A stretch of DNA of 64,000 nucleotides from Tragulus kanchil (lineage: Eukaryota; Chordata; Mammalia; Artiodactyla; Tragulidae), in the NCBI GenBank assembly GCA_022376925.1, contig JAIOJX010000004.1:178589501-178653500 (forward strand), written 5' to 3'. Below are positions 1 through 13,305 of this stretch, one piece after another. The position numbers and the translations under genes were made by a program. Every line of letters starts with the position of its first letter. Within the stretch, counting starts at the first letter, position 1. The notes under the pieces are model-generated. The model had not been told where the DNA came from and made no database searches. It saw nothing but the letters and a program-made list of their open reading frames with translations.

Positions 1-1076
1 CCACCTCCGGTCATCTCAGTTCACGGTCATCCAGGAGCACGGCCCCCACGGCCCTGCCAGGCCTGCCGAGACAGACTGACACGCGCCGCGAGCCCAGAGC
101 CAGGCAGATGGCTGCAGAGAGGTGGGCAGGGTGGGGGCAGAGCCCCCCAGAGCCCCAAAGCTGGGTATGGATAGAGTGGGGTCCGTGCCGACTGTGGAGG
201 AGAATGAGGTGCCAGGAGCCCCCTCACTTTCTGCAGAAAGGGAAACCGAGGCTCAGGCAGCGAAGAGAAGCAAGGGTTCAGAGTCAGGGGTGAGCTGGGC
301 TCAGGACACACGTAACTCTCAGATCCCTGCCTTGCCCTTGAATTGCTGTGTGACCTGATGCAAGCCATTTAACCTCTCTGAGCCTCACAGGGGCTGTTGA
401 GGAGGCTAAGTCAGCCATCAGCAGGTCAGGAGCCAACGCGCAGGAGTGAGCAGATGCTCACGGAAGTCCCTGTCCTTCCCCATCAGGATTAAAGCTCCCT
501 GGGGCAGGGCCTGCCCCTCCCTCTCCGATGCCCATCTTGACACCAGGCAGTGGAACGAGTTGGGGGACCTCCTGGGCACGTAACCCTTGTGTCTCCAAGT
601 CTCAGTTTTTCATCCCAGTTTTTCATGAGCACAGCCCACCTCCTGCCCAGGGGGACTGGGAGGCTCAAAAGAAATCACAGAGATGAAAGGCTTTGAAGGC
701 GGGATGAGGCTAGGCAGACGCCAGGTTTGCTGTTCGCAGATAACCTCTCTCAGTGCTAGGTGGTGGGTGGGACAGGCGGGCAGCCGGTCAGATAGGGCGC
801 AGAGCAGGTGGATGGACCTGCGGTGGGTGGGTGAGCCTACAGGAGGTGAGTGGGCAGGCTGGGAGCTCAAGTTCCAGATCACTCAACACAAACAAGGGGT
901 CCAGGAGCTCCTCCCAAGTGGAATGCTGCACGACCTTCCCTCCTCCAACCAACTTCTTTTCACACACCCGCCCCCTCGACAGCCTCCCCAAGGAACCTTG
1001 TCCCCCCAAAGCCAGAGCTTGCTGGCTGAGTGAGTGGCAGGGTGGGGCCGGGGCAGGACCGGGGACACCGACTCAC
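1..1076 (-). other. CACNA1I intron 4, partial
   Basis: This is sequence downstream of the exon 4 donor (gtgagt). It runs off the left edge before the next exon. Apart from an MIR-like piece near 330-450 I see nothing distinctive. Confidence 0.8.
330..450 (+). mobile_element. MIR SINE fragment
   Basis: TTGCTGTGTGACCTGATGCA and TTTAACCTCTCTGAGCCTCA match the MIR core. Confidence 0.55.
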
Positions 1077-1174
1077 TGGGCACACGGTTGATGGCTTTCA
1101 GGGGCCTCAGGACGCGCACGGTGCGGATGGCGGACAGGTTGATGTTCTGGAGGTCCAGGGAGTACTCGACCATC
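1077..1174 (-). CDS. CACNA1I: CACNA1I coding exon 4: domain I S3 end and S4 voltage sensor
   Basis: This 98-nt exon supplies the third base of the junction Gly codon, then 32 codons from [20 protein letters not shown] to [12 protein letters not shown], plus one base. The segment [14 protein letters not shown] is the S4 helix of domain I, with basic residues at every third position; these move in the membrane field to open the channel. The residues NINLSAI and LKAINR match alpha-1I; from memory alpha-1G has NVSFSAV and LRAINR, and alpha-1H has LRAINR, so the paralogue call rests partly here. The acceptor is ctctctgcag. The donor is CCCA followed by gtgagt, phase 1. The next exon (S4-S5 linker) lies outside the window. 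The first 54 nt of the exon recur in a noisy duplicate at 2255-2308. Confidence 0.96.
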
Positions 1175-3369
1175 CTGCAGAGAGAGGCGAGGAGAGTGAG
1201 GCCTGCAGCTCGAGAGGGGGCGGCCCCGGCCAGGCCAGCCACGCCCACCCCTGCCTGGATGGGGTGAGAAAAGTGGTCAGAATCCCAGCGAGGCCCCTGT
1301 CAGCCCTGTGGCCTCTGGCTGCGCCCTTGGGCCTGCCTCCTTCTCTGTAAGCAGGGCCGGTGGCTTCCGCCTCGTAGACTGCCCTGAGGACCCTGGAAGA
1401 TGTGGCCGAAGGAACGAGGCGTGGAGACCCTGGGTCCCCAGTGCTGTGCCAGGCCACTCCCCGTCCCCGGTTCCAGGCAGAGACTGGGCTGAAGCCCCCA
1501 AACCCTCCATCTCCCCAGGCTTCCAGGAACCCCCAAGCCAGGGTTAGTTGCCCGGATTTCTGATGAGATGAAGCTGTACAAGAGGTGCCGACATGTCCCA
1601 GGTCACCCAGCAAATGCGCAGAAGCTCAAGCCAGGAGCCACTGCAGGTCTGCCCCCCGCCCCGGTCTCTGAGTTCCCCCACGGGCTCCGTGAGGCCAGGC
1701 GGCACAGGCCACCGCTCGGGGCGTGGCAGGCACGCTGTGCTTGACCTGGAGGAACACGCCCCTATCGCCCGGGCACACCCGCCAGCCAGCCCTGCCAGGC
1801 ACCCAGGCTCCAGCCTCGGGCACACTGCACTGCCCGCTCCAGGCCTTCCTCCTGCTCTCCCTTGCACCTGGAACGCCTCCCTCCTCTACCTACTGAAGCC
1901 TTACTCGGGTTCCATGTAGAAGTCCCTGGAGAGCTGGCAGATTCTGCACGCCCGGGCCATGATGAACCAGGCCAGTCCCGGCGCCATGCACCCGAGAATG
2001 ACTCAGACGGGCCCCTACCCTCCGGAGTCCACACAGAGGCAGGGCAGAGACTCAAAGGCACAGACAGTACTGGAGCCCTCACCACGTCCTCCTCCTCGGC
2101 CTCAGCGCCTCTCCGGACAGGTCCGCCCGCCCCTTCCGCCGCCCACCAGCCCAGCATCCCCCGTGGAGGCAGTCTGCCTCCCCCAGGAGGCCTTCCGGAT
2201 CTCCACAGGAGGTGACTCTCCAGCACCCCTTCACACGGTTATGGCGGGGACCGAGTGCGGATGGCGGACAGGTTGATGTTCTGGAGGTCCAGGGAGTACT
2301 CGACCATCCTGCAGAGAGAGGCGAGGAGAGTGAGGCCTGCAGCTCGAGAGGGGGCGGCCCCGGCCAGGCCAGCCACGCCCACCCCTGCCTGGATGGGGTG
2401 AGAAAAGTGGTCAGAATCCCAGCGAGGCCCCTGTCAGCCCTGTGGCCTCTGGCTGCGCCCTTGGGCCTGCCTCCTTCTCTGTAAGCAGGGCCGGTGGCTT
2501 CCGCCTCGTAGACTGCCCTGAGGACCCTGGAAGATGTGGCCGAAGGAACGAGGCGTGGAGACCCTGGGTCCCCAGTGCTGTGCCAGGCCACTCCCCGTCC
2601 CCGGTTCCAGGCAGAGACTGGGCTGAAGCCCCCAAACCCTCCATCTCCCCAGGCTTCCAGGAACCCCCAAGCCAGGGTTAGTTGCCCGGATTTCTGATGA
2701 GATGAAGCTGTACAAGAGGTGCCGACATGTCCCAGGTCACCCAGCAAATGCGCAGAAGCTCAAGCCAGGAGCCACTGCAGGTCTGCCCCCCGCCCCGGTC
2801 TCTGAGTTCCCCCACGGGCTCCGTGAGGCCAGGCGGCACAGGCCACCGCTCGGGGCGTGGCAGGCACGCTGTGCTTGACCTGGAGGAACACGCCCCTATC
2901 GCCCGGGCACACCCGCCAGCCAGCCCTGCCAGGCACCCAGGCTCCAGCCTCGCGGGCACACTGCACTGCCCGCTCCAGGCCTTCCTCCTGCTCTCCCTTC
3001 CACCTGGAACGCCTCCCTCCTCTACCTACTGAAGCCTTACTCGGGTTCCATGTAGAAGTCCCTGGAGAGCTGGCAGATTCTGCACGCCCGGGGCCATGAT
3101 GAACCAGGCCAGTCCCGGCGCCATGCACCCGAGAATGACTCAGACGGGCCCCTACCCTCCGGAGTCCACACAGAGGCAGGGCAGAGACTCAAAGGCACAG
3201 ACAGTACTGGAGCCCTCACCACGTCCTCCTCCTCGGCCTCAGCGCCTCTCCGGACAGGTCCGCCCGCCCCTTCCGCCGCCCACCAGCCCAGCATCCCCCG
3301 TGGAGGCAGTCTGCCTCCCCCAGGAGGCCTTCCCGGATCTCCACAGGAGGTGACTCTCCAGCACCCCTT
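1120..3369. repeat. Tandem duplication A (unit about 1.11 kb)
   Basis: Copy 1 is about 1120-2231 and copy 2 about 2255-3369, offset 1134. Copies are near-identical. The 24 bases before copy 2 look like an error-ridden reading of the sequence before copy 1 (cacacggtt...gtgcgg). The left boundary falls in exon 4. Confidence 0.95.
2255..2308 (-). pseudogene. Truncated duplicate of CACNA1I exon 4 (probable assembly artefact)
   Basis: The first 54 nt of exon 4, from its acceptor through the codons for NINLSAIR, recur here 1134 nt to the right of the real exon. The sequence then degenerates (2231-2254) into a shortened, error-filled version of the remainder: cacacggtt and fragments resembling the real exon's end are still visible. 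S4 arginines after this point are absent, so it could not encode a voltage sensor. Confidence 0.85.
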
Positions 3370-4050
3370 CTGTAGTTCCGGCACGTCCACCAGATCGTCC
3401 CTGCTCTGAAAGGCAGATCCTAGGGGCCCCTAGCCCCAGCCTCACCCAGGCGCCCAGCCACCAGACCTGAGCCCTCACCCCGGGGCTCAGGCCCTGCAGT
3501 CAGCTCCGTCCGTCACCGCCGTCAGCGGGAAGTGAAGGCTTTTCCCGCACACCCTGCAAACCTGTCCAACCGCTCGGAAGCCACCGCCCCCTCCCCCTGC
3601 TTGAAGAAGAATTGAGTGAAAACTTCGCTTGCCTCAGATGCCTCCTCCCATCCGCCAGCTTTCTGGGGCTCAGGCTCTTCTCCCAGGCTCTCTCTGTCTC
3701 TCTCTGTTTTTCACACACACTCACGAGTCAAACCCCTGCACACAACCACTGGTGCACACGTGTACACACCCTCACTCCTTGAACACCCTCATGCAACCTC
3801 ACTCCTTCCAGAGCCCAAATTCCAGTGAAGGTATGCGACAAGGGACAGAGGCCTAAGAACGAGAGACCGGGGGCCGGGGAGGGGCGGGCCAGGACGCAGG
3901 GGGCAGCAGCCAGGCAGAGAGGGGGAGGCAGAGGCGCCCCGGGGCGGCAGGTGACGTGAGACGGGGCGCCGAGGGAGCGGAGCTGCGTGAGGATTCCACA
4001 CGTGGGCGAGCCCAGCTGTCATCTCCGTGCTGGGTAGAAAGAGCTCTCCA

Positions 4051-6223
4051 GGCTGCTCGGAGATGTGTGTGATGGAGGCACTGTGAGGGCCGCACCCAGG
4101 AGCACACAAACAGGCTCTCACACCAGCACGCACGCGCGCGCACACACCCCGGGCCAAGGAGAGCCCCCCAGGGCCCGCCGCCAGGCCCAGCTCCAGCCAC
4201 CCCGGCCCCGGGCCCCACGAGCACTAACGCAGACCCCCGTCCCTCTGCTCAGTTCTCGGCCCTCCTGCCCGGCGGCTCGGGCGGTGCTTCACTGGGGGTG
4301 GCAGAGGTGGGGGCGCCCGACCCACGCCCGACTGACCCTGTTCACAGACTATGCCCCAGGAGCCCTGGCCCACCTCCGGGCTCCTGCAGGTGCCGGCCCA
4401 GGGTCTGTTCCCATCCCCATGGAGCCTCACAGTACATAGATGCTTCACAGAGCGACGGGCAGATAGAGAAACGCGGATGGCTTTTGAGAGCCTCCCGCCT
4501 GTGTTCTCATTCTTTACCTGCATTGACCTGCTCGAGGCCCCTCTCATCACGCAGATCCCGCCTCGCCCTTCTCCGTGCTCCCTGGACCAGGGCAGACCCA
4601 CGGCTCCAAGCCACACCGCGCGCCTGCTCCGAGAGCCCTCAGGACAGTCCTGCCGGGCCCCGACTCTCCCGCCCGACGCGGCCATGCAGGCTCCACGACC
4701 CCGTCCCCTCTCAAGGAACCACACAGCCCACAGTCCGGGACTAATGCTTCTTAATTACGCGAGAGGCATTCACCATGGCCTCTAACCTAGAACAGGCTGG
4801 GGCGGGAGGCAAGAAGGGGAAACTACAGATGCCCTGCGTATGAGAAATCAAGATCAGCCTCCTTATGTGTTTCTCTGCAATACGGAGGCTGGCCCCTGGG
4901 TCCTGAATGTGATCCAGGTTATGACCAGATGTCACCAAAGCCTACAATAACCCAGTCAGAAAGTCTTGGGCTCTCAATGCCTCCTTGACCCCAGCCTTCT
5001 CGTGGAGGCTGATCTAACCCTTGTCCCACTACTGAAGTCCGGTCGTGGATGCAGCCCCAGCCTGGCAGGCCCAGGTCGACACAGTGGCTCCATCCCTTCC
5101 CTTCACCTCTGACCTGATCCTCTACTGCAGAAAACCCCTAGGCTGCTCGGAGATGTGTGTGATGGAGGCACTGTGAGGGCCGCACCCAGGAGCACACAAA
5201 CAGGCTCTCACACCAGCACGCACGCGCGCGCACACACCCCGGGCCAAGGAGAGCCCCCCAGGGCCCGCCGCCAGGCCCAGCTCCAGCCACCCCGGCCCCG
5301 GGCCCCACGAGCACTAACGCAGACCCCCGTCCCTCTGCTCAGTTCTCGGCCCTCCTGCCCGGCGGCTCGGGCGGTGCTTCACTGGGGGTGGCAGAGGTGG
5401 GGGCGCCCGACCCACGCCCGACTGACCCTGTTCACAGACTATGCCCCAGGAGCCCTGGCCCACCTCCGGGCTCCTGCAGGTGCCGGCCCAGGGTCTGTTC
5501 CCATCCCCATGGAGCCTCACAGTACATAGATGCTTCACAGAGCGACGGGCAGATAGAGAAACGCGGATGGCTTTTGAGAGCCTCCCGCCTGTGTTCTCAT
5601 TCTTTACCTGCATTGACCTGCTCGAGGCCCCTCTCATCACGCAGATCCCGCCTCGCCCTTCTCCGTGCTCCCTGGACCAGGGCAGACCCACGGCTCCAAG
5701 CCACACCGCGCGCCTGCTCCGAGAGCCCTCAGGACAGTCCTGCCGGGCCCCGACTCTCCCGCCCGACGCGGCCATGCAGGCTCCACGACCCCGTCCCCTC
5801 TCAAGGAACCACACAGCCCACAGTCCGGGACTAATGCTTCTTAATTACGCGAGAGGCATTCACCATGGCCTCTAACCTAGAACAGGCTGGGGCGGGAGGC
5901 AAGAAGGGGAAACTACAGATGCCCTGCGTATGAGAAATCAAGATCAGCCTCCTTATGTGTTTCTCTGCAATACGGAGGCTGGCCCCTGGGTCCTGAATGT
6001 GATCCAGGTTATGACCAGATGTCACCAAAGCCTACAATAACCCAGTCAGAAAGTCTTGGGCTCTCAATGCCTCCTTGACCCCAGCCTTCTCGTGGAGGCT
6101 GATCTAACCCTTGTCCCACTACTGAAGTCCGGTCGTGGATGCAGCCCCAGCCTGGCAGGCCCAGGTCGACACAGTGGCTCCATCCCTTCCCTTCACCTCT
6201 GACCTGATCCTCTACTGCAGAAA
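4051..6223. repeat. Tandem duplication B (unit about 1.08 kb)
   Basis: Copy 1 is 4051-5133 and copy 2 is 5141-6223, offset 1090, with only 7 bases between them. I noticed no internal difference. The unit includes an alternating purine-pyrimidine CACGCACGCGCGCG tract. Confidence 0.95.
4126..4149. repeat. Alternating purine-pyrimidine tract (first copy of duplication B)
   Basis: GCACGCACGCGCGCGCACAC is strictly alternating apart from the edges. It is repeated at 5216-5239. Confidence 0.7.
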
Positions 6224-6834
6224 TCCCCCTGAGAATTCACCCATTGCACCCCTCAGGGTCTCCACTGAAAAGCCCTCCAGAGAAATTTCTTGAAGAATTT
6301 AGTGTCATGATCTTAGCTCTGAGCTTCCTGGCCGTCGAGTCAAAAGGGGACATGTGATGAGTCCCCGAGTTCATGGCAGCATGAACGACCTTGGCCCCGT
6401 GGATTCTCCCAGGGAATCCCTCTGCCTGAACACTTCTCCAGGTCCTAACTCTCCTATATTTGGTGGCGCTATCGGGGGTGTCCTGTTGCAGCTGCATCTC
6501 CTGTTTGGGGAAGCAAGGACAAGGGTATATGCTTTCAGCGGTAAAGAGCAAACAGCAGGTGCGCGGTGAGGACTCCAGCCGTTCTCACGGAGCGGGAAGA
6601 GGGCAGAGAGCTGGACACGGGACAAGGACAGGGAGTGGTGAGCCGAGCGAGCGGTCGGGAAGCGGGAACTGCGGGCTCGAGTCTCTGCCCTGGAACCACG
6701 CTGTCCGACGGCGACTGGGCGTCAACCAGCCCAACGTGGAGAGTCGCCGATGGCTCCCGCACCTGCCCCGGTCAGCCACCGGCCCTCTCGGCCGACCGCC
6801 ACGGCGGCCTCCTGCCTCCTCCCCACACAGCCCA

Positions 6835-6965
6835 TGCTCGACGAGCCCACAGTTCCCAGCACTCCGAGCTAGCTGGCCTCAAGCCCTCCATGGCTCCCCA
6901 GTGCCCTCAGAACAAAGTGTGAGCCCCTGACCACGGCCTTCAAGGCCCGGTGGTCTGGCCTCCGC
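6835..6965 (+). mobile_element. L2-like LINE fragment
   Basis: AAGCCCTCCATGGCTCCCCA, CACGGCCTTCAAGGCCCGGT and GGTCTGGCCTCCGCCCC match the L2 3' region (…ctccagtggctcccc … aaggcc … tctggcc). Confidence 0.55.
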
Positions 6966-8369
6966 CCCTCCCACCCTCCCACCTCCGCCGGTTCCTACTC
7001 CCCATGTCTCCAGCACCCGGGTGCACCGAGCTCACTAAACATGAGCAGGGACCTGGACAGGCCATGTGCCTCAGACCTGGACCCGCGAGGGCAAGGCGGC
7101 ATCCACGGGCCGACCGGCTGGATGCCGGCCGGGCCCCTCTCAGACGCAGCCCCCTCCAGCCCCGCCGCACGCAGCCAGCCGGCGCTGGCACTCGGAAAAT
7201 CTATGCGGCACAAAGAACACCTGGGACGGAAGACGCCACCTCCTCCCTTGTTGTGATGCATCCACACCCCCTCCGAAAAAGAGACAGTGAAGAGGGCCTC
7301 TCTGCGGGTGAATACCCACCAGGCTGACTCCCCTCAGGCCCCAAGTAAGAATCACTTGCAGGAGTGAGAAATGAATCCCTAATTACACAGTTACTTTATC
7401 GCGCAGCTTCAGTGCTAAAAGTCTAAAAAAAAAAAGTCAACAAAAACCCCACCACCTCCTGCCAGCTCCCAGGCGCCTAACTGGGTAAGTAATTTTGCTT
7501 TAAAGCAAGCACTTTCGTCCTGATGTCACCCCAGGGGGAGGGGGACTGCACCCAGCTCCCAGATGGGGTGTCATCGGGGGAGAGGGGCTTGGGCGTGGCC
7601 GTGCTGAGCTGGGGGCTATGCCGGGGGTGGGCAGGCAGGTCTGAGGACCCTCCCCACAAATTCCTCCCAAGGAGCCGCCCTCCCCTACTCCCCGTTCTCA
7701 TGGTTCCCAGGTGGGGCCCAGACACCCAGGCCTGGTCAACCAGTGGACACCAGCCCCTGGCCACCAGGGCTGGTCTGGGATGGGCCATGAGGGGCGGCCC
7801 GCCCTTGAGCGGGGACTGCTGGGGAGAGATGCTCTCCCTGGCTAAGCCACCACCAGGAACCCCAGAGGCGCTAATGGCCATCTTGCCTCTGTGGTGGCCA
7901 GGAGCTTTGCCAACACAGAGGAAGGCTGAGGCCAGAACCGGGGTGAGGCAGGATCCTGACCATATGGTCGGAGCGCTCCGCCGGCTGGACCCGGACCGCA
8001 GCTCTGCCCTCTGTTCTGCCCGGGCACGCGAGCCAGTGCCTCCCCTCTGGGGGGTAGGTGCCAGTGGAACTGGCTTCTATCACTGGAAGCTCAGAGTCCT
8101 GCTGCTTCAGAGGGGTTTCCAGAGTGCTCGCCAGGTGCCAGGCACTTCACCCGTGAGGGAGTACGGCATCCACCATGGAGGAGGAATCTGAGACTCGCAG
8201 AGAGCCCAAGTCACCCCACTGAGTCACGGGGACCAGGACCTCTGCACACACACACCCCACATCAGTCATCAGGCCAGGCATGAGCATCTCCCCCAGCCGG
8301 CCAGAAAGCACCAGGAAACCAGCCTGGCAGCATGGGGAGCCGGGCCAGCCGCCCTGGGGGCTGTGCTAC

Positions 8370-8520
8370 TCCTTGTCCACAGCAGAAGCCTGGGGCCCAA
8401 TCCCAGCTCAGGGACTGCACCGTGTGACCTTGGACACGTCACTGACTCGACCTCACGGGATTGTGGGGAGGATGAAATGCGTTCACGTGTGGATTCAGCA
8501 CCTAGGACAGGGCCTGGCCA
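8370..8520 (+). mobile_element. MIR SINE fragment
   Basis: CGTGTGACCTTGGACACGTC followed by GGGGAGGATGAAATGCG and CACCTAGGACAGGGCCTGGC are MIR landmarks in order. Confidence 0.65.
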
Positions 8521-9432
8521 GAGAAGGAGCTGTTGCTACACCACAGCCTCATTAGTTAGCTCAGTTCACACTGGCCCACAAATGACACGATACCTGCTTA
8601 ATCCCTTCCCTGAACCCACTTCCTGCCGGGGAAAGCCCAGCCAGGGAGGGCCTCTGGGAACTCCCTGACCGTGACCCCAGTTCCCAGCCCACACATGCGG
8701 CTTCCAGCTGATAAACCTTCACATTTTCCAGTCCCTCTACCTGGGACGCCCTTCCCGGCTCTCAGATCCCACCCTTGGCCAGCACTGAGCTCTCCTGCCC
8801 TGTGCTCCCCCATGCCTCTATAGGGCACCTCTGGCTTGAGGGGGTGCTGTCCTCAGGCCCTGGCTCAGAGTCCTAGATGGGCCCCAGCCTCCTGCCAAAG
8901 ACCCGGCTTGGAGGCGACTCCACCTGCAGCTTGTCAAACAAATAACTTGAGGGACAAGATCAGGGGGAAAAAAAAAGCTTGGAATTAACAAGAAGCAACA
9001 TAAAATGACGGAGCCTTAACGTCTTTCCAGGAAATACCCCTCCCAGGAGGTGACTTCTGAGTGTTACTGATAAAAATAGGGTGTTTCCTCAATCTTTACG
9101 AGGGACTCACAGGGGTTTTCTTAAAATGTAAGATGTAGCTAATGGAAAGGAAGCTGAGATGCTGGAAATGGCAGCTCATCCGTCAGGAGCCAGCTCTGTG
9201 ATGACTCAGGCTTGTATCGGGCGACAACCAAACCACCAGCCTCTGCCGCTGTCCCAGCACCCAGCACGTAGTAGGTGTCCGATGGACGGAGGGAATCATG
9301 GGAAGAGGAAATTAGGGACTGATAACATTAACCCTTGACTCTGGCCACGTTTTATGATTGATGGATCATTATTGCCCAGATGTCTTCACACAAATCCTGT
9401 AAGGCCAGAAGAACAAGAGTTTCTTTCTTTTT

Positions 9433-9688
9433 CAAGGGGATGCTCCATGCGGGCTTTCTTTAGTGGTGAACAGGGGCCCATCCTCGTTGCAATACCCAGG
9501 CTTTCCATTGCGACGGCTTCTCTTGTTGCAGAGCATGAGCTCTAGAGCGCAGGCTCGGTAGTTGTGGTGCATGGGCTTAGTTACTCCATGACATACGGAA
9601 TCTTTTCAGACCAGGGATTGAACCCATGTCATCTGCATTGGCAGGTGGATTTTTCCCCACCATGCCATCAAAGAAGTCCAAGAACTGT
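9433..9688 (-). mobile_element. CHR-type SINE, minus strand, diverged
   Basis: The reverse complement reads GGGTTCAATCCCTGGTCTG, then the CHR body (AACAAGAGAAGCCGTCGCAA). The element is old and diverged, so the ends are approximate. Confidence 0.7.
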
Positions 9689-9789
9689 GTCTCTTTAGCC
9701 CAGCTGACAAAGAAACTGATGGGCTTAAGACAACTCAGGTCAAGTGCAGAGTAAATGAGAAACTGGGAGCCACAAAAGAAATCTGGGGA

Positions 9790-10122
9790 GCTTCCCTGGT
9801 GGTCCAGTGGGTAAGGACACCGCCTTGCAGTGCAAGGGGCGCCAGTTCGATCCCTGGCCTGGGAAGATCCCACGTGCCGCAAAGTGGCTGGACCCATGTG
9901 TCCAATTACCGAGCCAGAGCTCTGGAGCGCATGCGCCCAGGGCCGGTGCTCTGCAAAGAGAGGGGCCGCTGCGATGAGAGGCCCACACAGGCCAAAGAAC
10001 AAAGATGGATGAAAACAGACAAATGAAAGACCAATAGAAGTGGCCCACCTGCTCCCCTCCCTCCCCACCCCACCCCCACAAAATAAATAAATAAATAAAT
10101 AAATCTTTTTAAAAAAAAAAAG
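9790..10122 (+). mobile_element. CHR-related tRNA-derived SINE, full length, with TSD
   Basis: It starts GCTTCCCTGGTGGTCCAG and has a Pol III B-box-like GTTCGATCCC in the tRNA-like head. It ends with repeated AAAT, TCTTTTT and poly(A). It is flanked by a perfect 16-bp duplication, AAAAGAAATCTGGGGA (9774-9789 and 10123-10138). The body differs from the common CHR consensus (GCAGTGCAAGGGGCGCC in the head). It is antisense to CACNA1I. Confidence 0.9.
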
Positions 10123-10559
10123 AAAAGAAATCTGGGGACCTCAGCAGCAGCAGACCCTGGACCATCTCTCCACAAGGCTCCACTCAAGGGACGAAACTCA
10201 ATGCCTTATCTCTGGGTGGAGATGCCAGGTGCATGCAGGATGCCCAGTTAAGTCTGAACTTCAGACAGTGTATCATTTTTTAGTATACATCCCAAATATA
10301 CCTCTTGACTGCCTCCTACAAAATTCAGCTCCCTTACTCCAGAGCAGTCTTGGTTCCGCAGCCAGTGAGCACAGCCAACAGAGATTCTTTTGGCTCCGCC
10401 ACAGCCTGAGGGAAAAATCCCTCTTCCAGGACTCACCGCACATCCTTCTGCGAGCTGGAGAGGCTGTCCAAGTCCTCCAGGGAGGACCAGCTGGAATATT
10501 TTGAAATCTGAATGGGTAAAACCTTTCACGTCCCTAGTCAGCATGAGTTCTAAGGGACA

Positions 10560-10660
10560 GTCCTACCTGAACGCATCCCAGATCTGGTCCAGGCTGTGTG
10601 ACCTGGGGCAGGCTGTTGATGTCTCTGAGTCTCCATTTCCCCCGCATCGTACTGAGGTTA
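10560..10660 (+). mobile_element. MIR SINE fragment
   Basis: GCTGTGTGACCTGGGGCAGG and GTCTCTGAGTCTCCATTTCC match the MIR core. Confidence 0.55.
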
Positions 10661-11132
10661 ACAACCCCACATTCTCAGGACAGTGGGGATGGAAAAGAGC
10701 CCTACCCACCTAAGCATCTGTGATCGGTGCCCACCTGGAGTGCCCTTCTCTGCTTGTAGGGTCACAGTCCTGGGACTCACCGAGTCCATCGTCCCCACTT
10801 GCTGACCACGTGGTATGAGAGAAGGCAACCTCATACCCAGTGCCAGCGAGTAGACCTTGAGCTAGGTCTGGTCAATCAGAGTGCTGCCTCATTTAGGCTA
10901 CAGTGCTTGGTTTAGATGAGCACATGACCCATGCCAGCCCATCCAAGCCCAGGAGGCTCTCTCCCACTCTGCTTGGAGGGACTGAGGAAGCAGAGGCGTC
11001 TATCTTCTGAACCTGAGGGAAAAGGCTGTGCCCGTGGGGCTGCCCACAGGTAGAAGTCAGCACAGAGGAGCAAGAAGAGCTGGGGGTGGGAGGACCCACT
11101 GCCTGATGACGTCTTTTAGGATTCTGGATTGA

Positions 11133-13305
11133 GTGGGTCCTGAAGTCAGAGACCCCCGGACTTTCAAAAAAAAAGATGATCAGCTTCCTTAAACAAGGTT
11201 TGGAAGGTTCCTGTTTGTATAAATGGAGAGAATCCTGACTGATTTATGAATGACTAGTGTCTGGCTGGTCAACCTGTAGCCTGAGAATCTCTGGTGATTT
11301 ACCCCCTACCCCGTTCCCCCTGTCATCTAGCATCCTGTTTCCATAGAGACGGCCCAGAGCGGTGATCATCATTCTCTCTCTCCCTCCCACTTGATTTCAT
11401 ATGCAAATAAAGAAGCATCCACATCAGGACTTTCCCTGGAATCGTCTCAGGTCCACACCCACCCAAGGGCCGATTCAGCTAAGAGAAAATGGCTCAAGCT
11501 CCCCCGGCTCCTCATTGACGGGACACAAAGACACAAAACCAACATGGCGTGGGGCCTCCACTCGGAGCTGGCCCTGGGCCGAGCTCCAGGGACTCCAGGA
11601 CGACGGCTCGGCCTCAGGCCTGTCCTGGAGCCTGGAGCGCACAGGCCTTGGAGCAGACAGACCTGTAGCGCCCAGGATCGACTCAGGTGTAGAGTCCTGG
11701 TAGAACCAAGAGGGCACCCTGGGCCTGCTGGCGTGTGCTCCCCTGACCCAGAGATCACACATAGACAGTCATGCGGGAGGGAAGCCAGGTGACCCTCGGA
11801 CGCCAGCAGCCCCAGCAGGTCTGTTGGGTGGGCTCCGGCCTTGGTGCTTCCACAGGTTGGTAATGGACTTTAGATTTCTCACCAGGTCCTGTGCACCCCC
11901 AGTCGGCCTAGGCAGGGCTCCTAAGGCTCCAGTCAGGACTTAGAGATATGGTAGGGCCACAGCTTTGGCCAAGAGAAAAGAAACTCAGGCTCGAGGAGAA
12001 GAGGATGGCAGACTCTTGAGAGTTGCCCACCACAAGTGCGTTCTCTCGTCTTTCAATCTTGCCTGGCTCCAGGGAACAATTCTTGGTTGATTTACCCCAA
12101 TCCAATGATGCTTTCTATTTTTCCCAGCTTCCCCTGCAGCTAGGCATGGCCATGAGACTCACTTTGGTCTAGTGTGTTGGGACAGGGAAGGATCTAGAAA
12201 AGAAAATGGCTCACTAGTTGTCCCCGGACTTTCGAAGTGGGTCCTGAAGTCAGAGACCCCGGAAAAAAGATGATCAGCTTCCTTAAACAAGGTTTGGAAG
12301 GTTCCTGTTTGTATAAATGGAGAGAATCCTGACTGATTTATGAATGACTAGTGTCTGGCTGGTCAACCTGTAGCCTGAGAATCTCTGGTGATTTACCCCC
12401 TACCCCGTTCCCCCTGTCATCTAGCATCCTGTTTCCATAGAGACGGCCCAGAGCGGTGATCATCATTCTCTCTCTCCCTCCCACTTGATTTCATATGCAA
12501 ATAAAGAAGCATCCACATCAGGACTTTCCCTGGAATCGTCTCAGGTCCACACCCACCCAAGGGCCGATTCAGCTAAGAGAAAATGGCTCAAGCTCCCCCG
12601 GCTCCTCATTGACGGGACACAAAGACACAAAACCAACATGGCGTGGGGCCTCCACTCGGAGCTGGCCCTGGGCCGAGCTCCAGGGACTCCAGGACGACGG
12701 CTCGGCCTCAGGCCTGTCCTGGAGCCTGGAGCGCACAGGCCTTGGAGCAGACAGACCTGTAGCGCCCAGGATCGACTCAGGTGTAGAGTCCTGGTAGAAC
12801 CAAGAGGGCACCCTGGGCCTGCTGGCGTGTGCTCCCCTGACCCAGAGATCACACATAGACAGTCATGCGGGAGGGAAGCCAGGTGACCCTCGGACGCCAG
12901 CAGCCCCAGCAGGTCTGTTGGGTGGGCTCCGGCCTTGGTGCTTCCACAGGTTGGTAATGGACTTTAGATTTCTCACCAGGTCCTGTGCACCCCCAGTCGG
13001 CCTAGGCAGGGCTCCTAAGGCTCCAGTCAGGACTTAGAGATATGGTAGGGCCACAGCTTTGGCCAAGAGAAAAGAAACTCAGGCTCGAGGAGAAGAGGAT
13101 GGCAGACTCTTGAGAGTTGCCCACCACAAGTGCGTTCTCTCGTCTTTCAATCTTGCCTGGCTCCAGGGAACAATTCTTGGTTGATTTACCCCAATCCAAT
13201 GATGCTTTCTATTTTTCCCAGCTTCCCCTGCAGCTAGGCATGGCCATGAGACTCAGCTTTGGTCTAGTGTGTTGGGACAGGGGAAGGATCTAGAAAAGAA
13301 AATGG
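11133..13305. repeat. Tandem duplication C (unit about 1.07 kb)
   Basis: Copy 1 is 11133-12209 and copy 2 about 12237-13305. The start of copy 2 lacks about 10 bases relative to copy 1. The end of copy 1 lacks single bases (actcact for actcagct, and a shorter G run). Between them copies match. Confidence 0.95.
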